A stretch of DNA of 51,077 bases from Helicobacteraceae bacterium (lineage in GTDB: Bacteria > Campylobacterota > Campylobacteria > Campylobacterales > Sulfurimonadaceae). Each line of letters opens with the position of its first letter. Within the stretch, counting starts at the first letter, position 1. The stretch spans positions 1-51,077 of the forward strand of contig JAMONY010000013.1 of the NCBI GenBank assembly GCA_027066325.1, written 5' to 3'. The position numbers were made by a program, and so were the translations under genes. Below are positions 34,853 through 43,739 of the stretch, one piece after another. Under the pieces are notes generated by a model, which saw only the letters and a program-made list of their open reading frames with translations, was not told the origin of the DNA and ran no database searches.

Positions 34853-35486
34853 AAAGTGCATAGACTCTTATAGTAGCACCTTCTACAGACTCATCTCTAT
34901 CATTATCATCATCTTCTTCTAATATTACAGTAGCCAAAGATGTGCGATAATCAATATCTACAGCAATGGCAAAAGCTCGATTAATATTGAAGTTAGCACC
35001 TAATGCGGCTGCTAATCCAATCTCCACATAGCTTGATACATCATCATCTTGTCTATTTGTGCTATTTCCATTCTCTTCATTTATAGCTATGTTAAGACGC
35101 GGTCCAAGCCAGAGCCTAAAGTCTCTATTGCGTATCGCCCCAAATCCAAAAGTATGCACCATATTGTATCGTGTTGAAGTGCACTCTCCTTGACATGTTT
35201 TTCCATTTATTTTATCAATTTTTAGCCTTATAGTCTCTAAACTGAGTCTGTAGTTGTAGATTCTATTTTGACCTATATTGCTATCAAAAGTTATACCCTT
35301 GCCAAATGAAGTTTTATACTCCACATCATCGGTGTCATACTCTTCTGTATCTGAACGGTAGATATCGTTATCTACTACAGCAGTACTGTGTAGCGATATA
35401 GGAACATGAAGCCCCATGCCAGCTGCCATAAGTGCCGTTGATGGTAAGGCTAGAGCTATGAAAATTATCACTTTAAATCTGCGCAT
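34830..35486 (-). CDS. Small outer-membrane beta-barrel-like protein
   Basis: Residues 1-22 are a signal peptide ending LMAAG. The mature part has alternating amphipathic strands (YNYRLSLETIRLKI, YNMVHTFGFGAI, FRLWLGPRLNIAI, SYVEIGLAAALGANF) and ends in FRFGERF with a terminal aromatic residue, as expected for BamA-assembled barrels. It is 218 residues long. Its 3' end overlaps the putative lipoprotein by 23 bases on the other strand. It diverges from tatD across a symmetrical palindrome. Specific function is unknown. Confidence 0.8.
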   Translation of the reverse strand: MRRFKVIIFIALALPSTALMAAGMGLHVPISLHSTAVVDNDIYRSDTEEYDTDDVEYKTSFGKGITFDSNIGQNRIYNYRLSLETIRLKIDKINGKTCQGECTSTRYNMVHTFGFGAIRNRDFRLWLGPRLNIAINEENGNSTNRQDDDVSSYVEIGLAAALGANFNINRAFAIAVDIDYRTSLATVILEEDDDNDRDESVEGATIRVYALFRFGERF

Positions 35487-35571
35487 GTGTAACTCCTAAA
35501 AATCGCATTGTAAAAATAGATAATACACTAAAATTAAAAACATAAAAAGTTTAAAAGCTTTTAGTCAAGCC

Positions 35572-35600
35572 AAACTATACACAAAATTAGTGTATAGTTT
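35572..35600. promoter_or_regulatory. Perfect 11-bp inverted repeat with a TATAGT on each strand (operator/divergent promoter)
   Basis: AAACTATACAC (35572-35582) and GTGTATAGTTT (35590-35600) are perfect complements around AAAATTA. Each arm reads TGTATAGT in its own direction, a plausible extended -10, so the element could fire both ways: toward tatD (leader about 24 bases) and toward the outer-membrane gene (leader about 80 bases). A separate 12-base palindrome TAAAAGCTTTTA is at 35552-35563. Confidence 0.55.
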
Positions 35601-35628
35601 CTAAAAGAGATGACAGATAGGAGATAGT

Positions 35629-36402
35629 GTGTTAGTTGATACGCATGTACATTTAGATCATGAGAGATATATTGATGATATTGAGCAGGTTTTAGAGCGC
35701 TCTAGTAAGGCTGGAGTTGGAGTAAAGATCATACCAGGTGCAGATCCTTCAACACTTCAAAGAGCAGTTTTGCTTAGTGAGAGATTTGATGAGGTCTATT
35801 TTGGCGTTGGTGTACACCCTTATGATATGAGTAGTTTTGATGAGCAGATCTTTAAGAAGTATGCAACCCATAAAAAGTGTGTGGCTATTGGTGAGTGTGG
35901 GCTTGATTATTATCGATTAGAGGGCAGCCAAGAGCAGCAAGAGCTAGAAAAAGAGAGTCAAAAAAAGATATTTAGGCGACAGATAGAGTTAGCTAAAGAG
36001 TACAAAAAGCCACTTATTGTTCATATTCGTGATGCTAGTTTGGATGCTAAGAGGATACTACTAGAGTGTGGTGCCTCAGAAGTTGGCGGAGTGCTTCACT
36101 GTTACAATGCAGACGAGCAGCTTTTGTCGCTATCTAATGAGGGTTTTTACTTCGGTATAGGTGGCGTTGTAACATTTAAAAATGCAAAAAAGTTGGTTAA
36201 TGTTCTGGTAAACATAGATCTTGATAAGATAGTATTTGAGACAGATGCACCATATCTTACACCACACCCATATCGCGGTAAGCGAAATGAGCCATCATAC
36301 ATACCGCTGATACTTGAGAGAGTAGCAGAGCTGCTAAACATTGACAGCAGTAAGCTTGCTAAGATCAGTACGGCAAATGCTAGAAGGCTTTTTATGCTAT
36401 AA
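35629..36402 (+). CDS. tatD: TatD-family metal-dependent deoxyribonuclease
   Basis: TIM-barrel hydrolase with 3'-5' exonuclease activity in characterised members. Metal-site motifs are DTHVHLDH at the start, GECGLDYYR, VHIRDA, VLHCYNA and ETDAPYLTP. It begins with GTG at 35629 with AGGAG five bases upstream. The 257 residues are normal. It is the first gene after the palindrome; its stop overlaps the next promoter box. Confidence 0.95.
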   Translation: MLVDTHVHLDHERYIDDIEQVLERSSKAGVGVKIIPGADPSTLQRAVLLSERFDEVYFGVGVHPYDMSSFDEQIFKKYATHKKCVAIGECGLDYYRLEGSQEQQELEKESQKKIFRRQIELAKEYKKPLIVHIRDASLDAKRILLECGASEVGGVLHCYNADEQLLSLSNEGFYFGIGGVVTFKNAKKLVNVLVNIDLDKIVFETDAPYLTPHPYRGKRNEPSYIPLILERVAELLNIDSSKLAKISTANARRLFML

Positions 36403-36403
36403 T
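36395..36403 (+). promoter_or_regulatory. Extended -10 of the mltD operon, overlapping the tatD stop
   Basis: TGCTATAAT spans the last codons and stop of tatD and lies 22 bases before the mltD ATG, allowing the envelope block to be transcribed separately from tatD. Confidence 0.55.
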
Positions 36404-36425
36404 TGCACTAAAAATTGGGTTATTT

Positions 36426-37631
36426 ATGCTATTTAGAGTTTTACTATTGATATCTTTATCCTTTTTGTCTCTTAGTGCTTCTACTACTTATGGGTATGAG
36501 CAGGTGAAGCAGCAGAGCGTGTTGAGTGCTTTTGATGTTGACTACTCATTTTTACACAATAGAGACTTTCAGGATGTCTTAAAACATAAGCAACAAGCAC
36601 ATATTAGTAGGTTTTTTGCTAAAAAACTTCAAAATGCCTATCTGTTTTTGCCGATGATGCAAGAGACAATCGCAAACTCTACTCTGCCAGAAGAGTTTCT
36701 ATTTTTGGCTATGGCGGAGTCTGGCTTTAGTGTTGATGCACACTCTCACAAGAGAGCTTCTGGTCCATGGCAGTTTATGAGCGCGACTGGTAAGAAGTAT
36801 GGTCTACATATAGATGAGTATGTAGATGAGAGGCGTGATCTTGTTAAGTCAACTCAAGCAGCAGTGACATACCTAGAGGAGCTTCATCAGCGTTTTGATA
36901 AGTGGTACCTTGCTGCACTTGCATATAACTGTGGCGAGGGTTGTGTGTTGAGGGCTATTAAACGCGCACAGACAGATGATCTTGAGACACTTATTGACCC
37001 GTCAAAAAAGTATCTACCACGCGAAACACGCAACTACATTAGAAAAATTTTGGCATTTGCTATGGTGGCTTCTGATGCAGAGTTTACACACCTACTAAAC
37101 CGCGCAAAGGCAAACTCTATAGTTGGTGTTGATGTTGTGCGAGGTGAGAGAGTTAGTAGGGTGGCAAAGATGCTTGGTATGAAGGTTTCTGAGCTTAAAA
37201 GACTCAACTCTCACCTATGTCACGACTTTGTGCCACCTTATGATGAGAAGTATACTCTTTATATACCAGCCTCTAAGCTTGGAGAGTTTAATCAAAAATA
37301 CTCACCATCTGCACTAGTTGAGTACTACATCTCTTATAGAGTCAAAGCAGGAGATAATCTCTCTAAAATAGGCAAAAAATATAGAGTAAAATATAGCCTA
37401 ATACAAGACTTTAACGACCTTGAAGATACAAGACTCAAGATAGGGCAGAAGCTTATCATACCAGTAGATGCAACAACTGATCTAAAAAATGGTCAATATA
37501 CCGTCAAAAAGGGTGATTCGCTTATTAGCATAGCTAGAGCATATAAGATCTCCACAGAGAAGCTCAAAAAGATAAATAACCTTAAGGGTAGTCTAATTCG
37601 CATAGGAGAGAGGTTGAGTATATATGATTAA
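36426..37631 (+). CDS. mltD: Lytic transglycosylase D with LysM domains
   Basis: Signal peptide (1-18) then an SLT domain with the catalytic Glu in LAMAESGFSVDAHSHKRASG (split as LAMAESGF and the SHKRASGPWQFM region), then ALAYNCGEG. Two LysM repeats bind peptidoglycan at the C-terminus (YRVKAGDNLSKIGKKY and YTVKKGDSLISIARAY), and a third weaker LysM-like repeat precedes them. It cleaves the glycan strand to form 1,6-anhydro ends. The 401 residues are normal. It overlaps rlpA by eight bases. Confidence 0.93.
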   Translation: MLFRVLLLISLSFLSLSASTTYGYEQVKQQSVLSAFDVDYSFLHNRDFQDVLKHKQQAHISRFFAKKLQNAYLFLPMMQETIANSTLPEEFLFLAMAESGFSVDAHSHKRASGPWQFMSATGKKYGLHIDEYVDERRDLVKSTQAAVTYLEELHQRFDKWYLAALAYNCGEGCVLRAIKRAQTDDLETLIDPSKKYLPRETRNYIRKILAFAMVASDAEFTHLLNRAKANSIVGVDVVRGERVSRVAKMLGMKVSELKRLNSHLCHDFVPPYDEKYTLYIPASKLGEFNQKYSPSALVEYYISYRVKAGDNLSKIGKKYRVKYSLIQDFNDLEDTRLKIGQKLIIPVDATTDLKNGQYTVKKGDSLISIARAYKISTEKLKKINNLKGSLIRIGERLSIYD

Positions 37632-38409
37632 GACTGTACTATACGCGCTACTAGTTGCGCTTTTGATATCTGGTTGTAGTAGTAGGGGTGTACCATCTGT
37701 ATCACCTAGTGTAGATAACTCAAATGTGTATGAGACTCCAGATGGCTCAGCACACTCTCATCCAACCATGCGAGCATATACCATTAGGGGCGTTAGATAC
37801 TACCCTACAGTTGTAAGAAAAGGCGATATTTTTGATGGAAAAGCTAGCTGGTATGGTCCAAACTTTCATGGCAAACTAACCTCAAATGGTGAGACTTACA
37901 ACATGTACGATGATACAGCAGCGCACAAGACTCTACCTATGAATACAGTAGTAAAGGTAACCAACCTTAACAACAAAAGACACACCATTGTGCGTATCAA
38001 TGATAGAGGTCCATTTGTGGCTTCACGCATCATAGATCTATCGAAGAAGGCAGCAGAAGATATAGGCATGCTCAAAGATGGAACAGCGCCTGTGAGGGTT
38101 GAGGTGTTAGGTTTTGCACAAAAAGGTAGCAGATCTGTACCAGATAGCGCAACACTTATAGCTAGTGATGAGCAGCAGGTTATAGATGCACTCTATATTC
38201 AGATAGGCTCATTTAGTCGCTATGAGGGTGCGCTATTGACGCAGAAAAAGTATGATAACCTTGATGGCTATACAACTATAGTTAGAGATACAGAGCGTGA
38301 TGGAAAGAGACTTTTTAGAGTCTGGCTTGGTGAGTTTGAGAGCGAAGATGAGGCTAGAGATTTTATATCATCGTCACCATTTCATGATGCATTTATAGTA
38401 AGGAGATAG
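37624..38409 (+). CDS. rlpA: Septal ring lytic transglycosylase RlpA (lipoprotein with SPOR domain)
   Basis: Lipobox ISGC places the lipidated Cys at residue 18. The double-psi beta-barrel domain has GKASWYGPNFHGKLTSNGE (two parts, with WYGPNFHG) and the catalytic-Asp region RINDRGPF. A C-terminal SPOR domain starts IQIGSFSRYEGALL and binds denuded glycan at division sites. The 261 residues are normal. It overlaps mltD and is followed by hisB after two bases. Confidence 0.93.
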   Translation: MIKTVLYALLVALLISGCSSRGVPSVSPSVDNSNVYETPDGSAHSHPTMRAYTIRGVRYYPTVVRKGDIFDGKASWYGPNFHGKLTSNGETYNMYDDTAAHKTLPMNTVVKVTNLNNKRHTIVRINDRGPFVASRIIDLSKKAAEDIGMLKDGTAPVRVEVLGFAQKGSRSVPDSATLIASDEQQVIDALYIQIGSFSRYEGALLTQKKYDNLDGYTTIVRDTERDGKRLFRVWLGEFESEDEARDFISSSPFHDAFIVRR

Positions 38410-38411
38410 TC

Positions 38412-38984
38412 TTGATTAAAAAGAGCAGAAAGACTCAAGAGACATCTATAACAGTTGAGCTGGAGTTGTATGGCAGTGGGCAGAGCAATATAGATACAGG
38501 GGTTGGTTTTTTAGACCATATGTTAGAGTCGTTTACAAAACACTCACTTATAGATTTGAGTGTATCATGTGATGGCGATACTCATATAGATGATCACCAT
38601 AGCGTAGAAGATATCGGCATAGTGATCTCACAAGCACTCAATGAAGCGCTCTATCCGCTTAGTGGTGTAGAGCGGTTTGGTAGTGCTGGTATTGTGATGG
38701 ATGAGGCTTTAGTGCAGTGTGATTTAGATCTTAGCAATAGAGCATATCTTCACTATGATATAGAGATAGATGGCAAAGTAGGTAGTTTTGATGTTGAGCT
38801 TGTTGAGGAGTTTTTTCGTGCACTTGTTGTAGGTTCTAGTATATCTGCTCATCTAGTTATGCTTAGAGGCAGAAACAAGCACCATATTATTGAGGCATCT
38901 TTTAAGGCTTTTGCAGTAGCACTAAGACGAGCTCTAAGCCCAAATAGCAGAGTAGGTGTTCCAAGCACAAAGGGTCTACTTTGA
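38412..38984 (+). CDS. hisB: Imidazoleglycerol-phosphate dehydratase
   Basis: Monofunctional HisB of the histidine pathway. Metal-binding signatures are GFLDHMLESFTKHS, DTHIDDHHSVEDIGI and GRNKHHIIEASFKAFA. It starts with TTG at 38412, with AGGAG at 38401-38405, and its stop overlaps the TTG of kdsC (TTGA). The 190 residues match the monofunctional form. Its location inside an envelope operon, far from hisA and hisH, shows the dispersed histidine genes usual in this phylum. Confidence 0.95.
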   Translation: MIKKSRKTQETSITVELELYGSGQSNIDTGVGFLDHMLESFTKHSLIDLSVSCDGDTHIDDHHSVEDIGIVISQALNEALYPLSGVERFGSAGIVMDEALVQCDLDLSNRAYLHYDIEIDGKVGSFDVELVEEFFRALVVGSSISAHLVMLRGRNKHHIIEASFKAFAVALRRALSPNSRVGVPSTKGLL

Positions 38985-39475
38985 TTCGCCTTATTGTGCT
39001 TGATGTAGATGGATGTTTGAGTGATGGCAAGATCACATATAGTAGTTGTGAAGATGAGCTTAAATCATTTAATGTCAAAGATGGTTTGGCGATCAAGAGT
39101 GCTAAAGCTCTTGGGTATGAGATTGCTATTATTACCGGTCGCAACTCTTCTATTTTAGCTAAAAGAGCTAAAGAGCTTGAGATAACTTATCTATACCAAG
39201 GTATCCGAGATAAAGCCACTAAGCTAAAAGAGCTCTGTTTAGAGTTAGAGATCTCACTAAATGAGGTGGTGGCTATTGGCGATGATCTAAATGATCTTGG
39301 TATGTTGCGCATTGTAAATAGATCATTTGCGCCAGCAGATGCAGCTAGCTATATCTTAAAAGAGTGCGATACTGTTCTTAAGAGAGTTGGTGGTGATGGT
39401 GCTGTTCGAGAGATGATAGAGATTGTATTTGAGGAGAGTGGTGACTATGATAGATTTGTGGCTCTTTGGGAATGA
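38981..39475 (+). CDS. kdsC: KDO-8-phosphate phosphatase
   Basis: HAD-family phosphatase that forms Kdo for LPS. The nucleophile motif is VLDVDGCLSDG, with D8 and D10, the second is AIITGRNS, and the late Mg site is GDDLNDLGML. At 164 residues it is a capless C0-type HAD, as KdsC is. It starts with TTG overlapping hisB, and its stop overlaps the lptC ATG (ATGA). Confidence 0.93.
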   Translation: MIRLIVLDVDGCLSDGKITYSSCEDELKSFNVKDGLAIKSAKALGYEIAIITGRNSSILAKRAKELEITYLYQGIRDKATKLKELCLELEISLNEVVAIGDDLNDLGMLRIVNRSFAPADAASYILKECDTVLKRVGGDGAVREMIEIVFEESGDYDRFVALWE

Positions 39476-39993
39476 GTATAAATAGTTTTTTTATCACACT
39501 ATCCATTGTGTTGGCATCGATATTTCTATTTTTTAAACCACTAGATATTAAAACTATACCAGAAGATGAGCCTATTGCGCAGTTACAGATATCTGATTTT
39601 ACAGTATATAGAGTGTTTTTAGACGGTGTTAAGAGTATCATTAGTGCAGATATAGCAGAGCTGATAGATGACACCTATAAGATAGATAATATAACTGTAT
39701 TGGATCGCTCAAGAGAGCATGTTGAGCAGATGAGAGCCGATAGGGCAGAGTATAGCGATGGTGTAGTCACACTAGAACAACAGGTAGTCTATCTAAGAGA
39801 TGATGAGTTGAAGTTTGAGAGTAGTAGAGCTTCATGGTCTGAAAAGAGCTCTGTTATTAGAGTTGATGGTGCTTTTGTGCTTAGTAGAGGTGAAGACAAG
39901 ATGAGAGGTACCGACTTGTTGTATGACACAGAACTTGGCAAATACTCTGCAAAAAAAGTCAATGGTACATATGAGATAAAGGAGAAGATTTGA
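39472..39993 (+). CDS. lptC: LPS export periplasmic/membrane protein LptC
   Basis: A single membrane helix (about 4-19) is followed by a beta-jellyroll of the LptC/LptA type with repeated short strands (SDFTVYRVFLDGVKS, DGVVTLEQQVVYLRDDEL, GKYSAKKVNGTYEI). The start at 39472 is an ATGA overlap with kdsC. It bridges the LptBFG transporter and LptA in moving LPS across the periplasm. The order kdsC-lptC-lptA is conserved. Sequence similarity in this family is weak, so the call rests partly on context. Confidence 0.85.
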   Translation: MSINSFFITLSIVLASIFLFFKPLDIKTIPEDEPIAQLQISDFTVYRVFLDGVKSIISADIAELIDDTYKIDNITVLDRSREHVEQMRADRAEYSDGVVTLEQQVVYLRDDELKFESSRASWSEKSSVIRVDGAFVLSRGEDKMRGTDLLYDTELGKYSAKKVNGTYEIKEKI

Positions 39994-40460
39994 GAGTCCC
40001 AATAGTCCTTATGCTACTAATCTCAACCCTTGTAGCAGAGCAGTTGAGTATCAGTGCTGACAATTTTAGTGGTAGCGAGAAGAGTGGAGTCTCTATTTTT
40101 GATGGTAGTGTAAAGATCAAAAAAGGGTTTGATGAGCTTAATGCCTCTGTTGTTGAGGTGACACTCAACGAGAAGAGCCAGCCTATCAAGTATGTAGCAA
40201 AGGGTAGTGTCTCTATTAGATTACGCACAGAGAATGGGTCTATCTATACAGGTAGTGCAGAGCGTATTGTCTTTTTGCCATATATAGAGGAGTACCGTTT
40301 TTACGACAATGTGCAGTTGCGCCAGATAGATAAACATAAGCAGATCAATGGAGATGAGGTTGTGGTAAACATTAAAGATGGAACAGCGGTGGCAAGAGGT
40401 GATGGTAAAAGACCAGTTATTATGGTCTTTGATCTACCTGATGGAGCTAGTGTAAAATGA
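39990..40460 (+). CDS. lptA: LPS export periplasmic bridge protein LptA
   Basis: Signal peptide, then an OstA/LptA jellyroll with LSISADNFSGSEKSGVSIFDGSVKI (two parts) and later EEYRFYDNVQLRQ and GDEVVVNIKDGTAVARG. It starts with TTG in a TTGA overlap with lptC, with AAGGAG at 39979-39984. It forms the periplasmic bridge for LPS. The 156 residues are normal. Its stop overlaps engB (ATGA). Confidence 0.9.
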   Translation: MRVPIVLMLLISTLVAEQLSISADNFSGSEKSGVSIFDGSVKIKKGFDELNASVVEVTLNEKSQPIKYVAKGSVSIRLRTENGSIYTGSAERIVFLPYIEEYRFYDNVQLRQIDKHKQINGDEVVVNIKDGTAVARGDGKRPVIMVFDLPDGASVK

Positions 40461-41074
40461 TAGATATCGTAGGAGCATCTTTTATGACAAGCGCACCCAA
40501 TTTATCACTATCACCACCAAATGAGCTTCAGAACGAAGTTGCATTTATGGCGCGTTCTAACGCTGGTAAGAGCTCACTACTAAACGCATTGACTGATCAT
40601 AAAAATCTAGCAAAAGTCTCATCTACACCAGGAAAAACTAGATTGATAAACTACTTTGATGCTGCTATTATCGATCGAGAGAGAGGAGTTAAACTACCTA
40701 TCAAGCTAGTGGATCTACCAGGTTTTGGGTATGCTAAGGTGTCAAAATCTATGCTTGGTGATTGGGAGAAAAATCTTACGCAGTTTATAGCTGAGCGTGA
40801 ACAGCTTAAGCTATTTGTGCACCTCATAGACTCAAGACATACTGATTTGGAGATAGATAAAAGTGTTCGAACATATCTTGAGCTTCACTGTAGAGAGGAG
40901 CAGACTATTGTGCAAGTTTTTACTAAATCCGATAAGTTAAATCAAAAAGAGCTGTCTGCGCTGAAGCGCAAATATCCAGATGCACTTATAGTCTCAAGTA
41001 GCAAAAAAAGAGGTCTAGATGCTCTAAAAAAACAGATCTTTGGCTTTTTGCAAAGAGAGGTTAGTGGTGATTGA
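40457..41074 (+). CDS. engB: Ribosome biogenesis GTPase YsxC/EngB
   Basis: Small TRAFAC GTPase required for 50S assembly. G1 is ARSNAGKSSLLNAL, G2 the Thr in SSTPGKTRLINYF, G3 DLPGFGYAKV and G4 TKSDKL. The 205 residues are normal. It begins in an ATGA overlap with lptA and its stop overlaps the following gene. Confidence 0.96.
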   Translation: MIDIVGASFMTSAPNLSLSPPNELQNEVAFMARSNAGKSSLLNALTDHKNLAKVSSTPGKTRLINYFDAAIIDRERGVKLPIKLVDLPGFGYAKVSKSMLGDWEKNLTQFIAEREQLKLFVHLIDSRHTDLEIDKSVRTYLELHCREEQTIVQVFTKSDKLNQKELSALKRKYPDALIVSSSKKRGLDALKKQIFGFLQREVSGD

Positions 41075-41525
41075 GTATAGAAAAGCCCTATTGAGCGATA
41101 TAGAAGCGATGCAGTCTCTTGTTGCAGATGAGGTAAAGAGTGGTATTATACTTGAGAGAACTAGTGATGAGATGGCAACAAATATACGCTCATACACATT
41201 GGCACTTAAGAGAGATAGAGTAGTCGGCTTTGTAGCTCTTCATATACACTCTCTTGCTTTAGCTGAGATAAGATCTTTGGTAGTAGATGAGGCGTATAGA
41301 GCTCAAAACATAGGCTCCTTGCTTGTTACAGAGGCTACTGCTGAGGGTAAAAGACTTGGCTTAGAGCGTCTATTGGCTCTAACATATGCAGAGAAGTTTT
41401 TTCTTAAATTAGGATTTGTTGAGATCTGTAAAGAGAGTCTACCTGAACAGAAAATATGGGCTGATTGTATCAGATGTAAACACTTTCCAATATGCAACGA
41501 AATCGCACTTATCAAAACCCTCTAA
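41067..41525 (+). CDS. argA: GNAT acetyltransferase, probable N-acetylglutamate synthase (short ArgA type)
   Basis: A single GNAT domain with the acetyl-CoA loop VDEAYRAQNIGSLLV. The C-terminus reads KIWADCIRCKHFPICNEIAL, with CxxC-like cysteines that recur in the short ArgA-like N-acetylglutamate synthases. The GTG at 41067 is chosen because GAGAGG at 41055-41060 gives six bases of spacing. It would start arginine synthesis. Its start overlaps engB and its end overlaps the mreD-like gene. The assignment to ArgA rather than another acetyltransferase is by pattern only. Confidence 0.75.
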   Translation: MIEYRKALLSDIEAMQSLVADEVKSGIILERTSDEMATNIRSYTLALKRDRVVGFVALHIHSLALAEIRSLVVDEAYRAQNIGSLLVTEATAEGKRLGLERLLALTYAEKFFLKLGFVEICKESLPEQKIWADCIRCKHFPICNEIALIKTL

Positions 41526-41944
41526 TAGCACTACTTTTAGTAGCTATCTTTACAATCTATGCAGCTTTTTTAATGAGCTACTGGCTACTGCCACCGCTCA
41601 TCGGAGTACTCTTTTTCTACTTTGTACGCGCTCTTGATCGGCAAGATGGTGTACTTCTTATCCAGATTATTGCTATGAGCTGTATTATTGAGGTAGCTTT
41701 AGGCTATACGCTATTTTTGTTAACTATCTTTTTTGTCTTGAGCTACTACATAGCTATCCCGAGGTTAAAAACCGTGGTTAATACAAAGCTCTCATATCAT
41801 GCTCTTCTTATACTGTATGCCTATGCAGGATCTGCTTTTTTTATATATTTGATATCTGTTATATTTGCGCTTGAGTCACCATCTTTTCCGCTATATGTAC
41901 TTTTCTATATACTGCTAGAGTTTCTGTTTGTGAGTCTGATTTGA
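41492..41944 (+). CDS. mreD: MreD-like integral membrane protein
   Basis: A 150-residue, very hydrophobic protein with about five membrane helices (LLLVAIFTIYAAFLMS, LLPPLIGVLFFYFVRAL, IIEVALGYTLFLLTIFFVL, and two more). It lies immediately before mrdA, the place of mreD in rod-shape operons, and shares a TTGA junction with it. Sequence of MreD is poorly conserved, so the call rests on size, topology and context. It would connect MreBC and PBP2 in elongation. Confidence 0.65.
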   Translation: MQRNRTYQNPLIALLLVAIFTIYAAFLMSYWLLPPLIGVLFFYFVRALDRQDGVLLIQIIAMSCIIEVALGYTLFLLTIFFVLSYYIAIPRLKTVVNTKLSYHALLILYAYAGSAFFIYLISVIFALESPSFPLYVLFYILLEFLFVSLI

Positions 41945-43722
41945 GAGTCTATCTGCTTGTCTTAATCTTTGTTGTAGTCTGGATATCTCTACTTAGTAGA
42001 ACATACTATCTTAGTGTAGAATCCAATAGCTACTACGAGAAGCTATCGCTTAAAAATACAACAAGAACATATCTAATTGCACCAGTAAGAGCAGATATCG
42101 TAGATAGAAACTTCAAACCAATAGCGATCAATAAATTAGGCTTTAAGATAGAGATTGAGCCACATTTGAGTATCCAAAAAAGATACGATCAACTACAAGA
42201 TGTTATCAACAAAATCGCCCTGCTGTTGCCAGAGTTTAAGAGTTACGAGATGCTAAAGAGCTATATAGATCAAGATTCTCACTATAACCATAAGTACATA
42301 AGCGTCATAGATTTTGTCTCATATGAGTCTATACTACCTGTCTATACAAAACTTAATCTTCTAGATGGTGTTAAGATAGATCTCTCACCTAAACGATACT
42401 ACCCATACCAACAAAGCGCAGCTCATCTCATAGGCTATACATCAAAAGCTAACGCCAAAGAGATGGATGAAGACTCTGTACTTAAACTTACACATAAAAG
42501 TGGAAAAACAGGAATTGAGAAACAGTATAATAGTTTCTTACAGGGTGTTCCAGGCAGTAAAAAAGTTCAGATTGATGTCTACAATGAAGAGATTAGAGTG
42601 CTAGATTCACAAGAGAGTATCGAGAATAGAACTTTAGTGCTCTCTATCGATATCAGACTTCAGCGCTATATCACTAAGCTTATGCGAGGCAAAGCTGGTG
42701 CTGTTGTTGTCATGGGCGTAGATGGTGAGATCTTGAGCGCTGGAAGCTACCCTGAGTTTAATCCAAACCATTTTGTCTCAGGCATCTCTCAAAAAGAGTG
42801 GAAGAGTATTATCGAAGATCTTGATCTGCCGTTTACAAATAAGTTCATAAATGGTCTCTATCCACCAGCTTCTATCATTAAGCCGTCAATGGCACTATCT
42901 TTTATCAATAACGGACTATCAAAATGGTGGTATGTAAACTGTAGTGGAGGCATGGAGCTTGGTAATCGTAACTTTAGATGCTGGAAGAGGTATGGACATG
43001 GTAAAACTGATCTCATTAAAGCGATTCGTGAGAGTTGTGATGTCTATTTCTATAAGGCTAGTCTTAAAACTGGCATAGCCAATATGAGCGCAGATCTAAA
43101 AAGACACGGCTTTGGTGCAAAAACACTCATAGATCTACCAAATGAGTTTATAGGAACCATACCAAATCGTGAATGGAAGATGCGTAAATATAGTGAGAGA
43201 TGGTATAGCGGCGAGACATTAAATACCTCCATAGGTCAAGGTAGCACACTAGTAACTCCCATGCAAGTAGCTCAAAATACAGCACTTATAGCTACAGGAA
43301 AACTACCTATCCCAAGAGTAGCATATATGATTGATGCCAATAGAACGGTGCCTGTTATTAAAGATCTTTTAACAGAAGCGGAGAAGGGTGTTTTGCCCCT
43401 AATTCGTCGTGCTATGGTTGAGGTGTGTAATCACCCAAAAGGGACCGCTTCTAAACATATCACAAGCAAGATAAAGATAGCGGGCAAAACAGGAACAGCA
43501 CAAGTTGTAGGCATACCACAAGAGACAAAAAAGAGGATAAAAGAGAAAGATATGGCATACTACACACGCTCTCATGCATGGCTTACCACATACGCTCCCA
43601 TTAAAAATCCAAAATACATTGTAACAGTACTTGTGGAGCATGGAGGACATGGTGGGGCGGCAACTGGAGAGATAGTCTCTAAGATCTATGATAAACTATC
43701 AGAGTTAAAATATCTACCATAA
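41941..43722 (+). CDS. mrdA: Penicillin-binding protein 2 (elongation transpeptidase)
   Basis: One N-terminal membrane helix, a dimerisation domain with APVRADIVDRNFKPIAINKLG (in two parts), and a transpeptidase domain with the active-site SIIK motif (S311-K314), SCD as second motif and KTGTAQ near 516. The 593 residues are normal for class B PBP2. It starts with TTG overlapping the mreD-like gene. It cross-links lateral-wall peptidoglycan. Confidence 0.95.
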   Translation: MRVYLLVLIFVVVWISLLSRTYYLSVESNSYYEKLSLKNTTRTYLIAPVRADIVDRNFKPIAINKLGFKIEIEPHLSIQKRYDQLQDVINKIALLLPEFKSYEMLKSYIDQDSHYNHKYISVIDFVSYESILPVYTKLNLLDGVKIDLSPKRYYPYQQSAAHLIGYTSKANAKEMDEDSVLKLTHKSGKTGIEKQYNSFLQGVPGSKKVQIDVYNEEIRVLDSQESIENRTLVLSIDIRLQRYITKLMRGKAGAVVVMGVDGEILSAGSYPEFNPNHFVSGISQKEWKSIIEDLDLPFTNKFINGLYPPASIIKPSMALSFINNGLSKWWYVNCSGGMELGNRNFRCWKRYGHGKTDLIKAIRESCDVYFYKASLKTGIANMSADLKRHGFGAKTLIDLPNEFIGTIPNREWKMRKYSERWYSGETLNTSIGQGSTLVTPMQVAQNTALIATGKLPIPRVAYMIDANRTVPVIKDLLTEAEKGVLPLIRRAMVEVCNHPKGTASKHITSKIKIAGKTGTAQVVGIPQETKKRIKEKDMAYYTRSHAWLTTYAPIKNPKYIVTVLVEHGGHGGAATGEIVSKIYDKLSELKYLP

Positions 43723-43739
43723 ACTTAAGAGGATTTAGT

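Noticed and set aside
41040-41066. Upstream TTG start for the argA-like gene
   Set aside because: It would lie 35 bases inside engB without a better ribosome site; GTG 41067 has GAGAGG at six bases.
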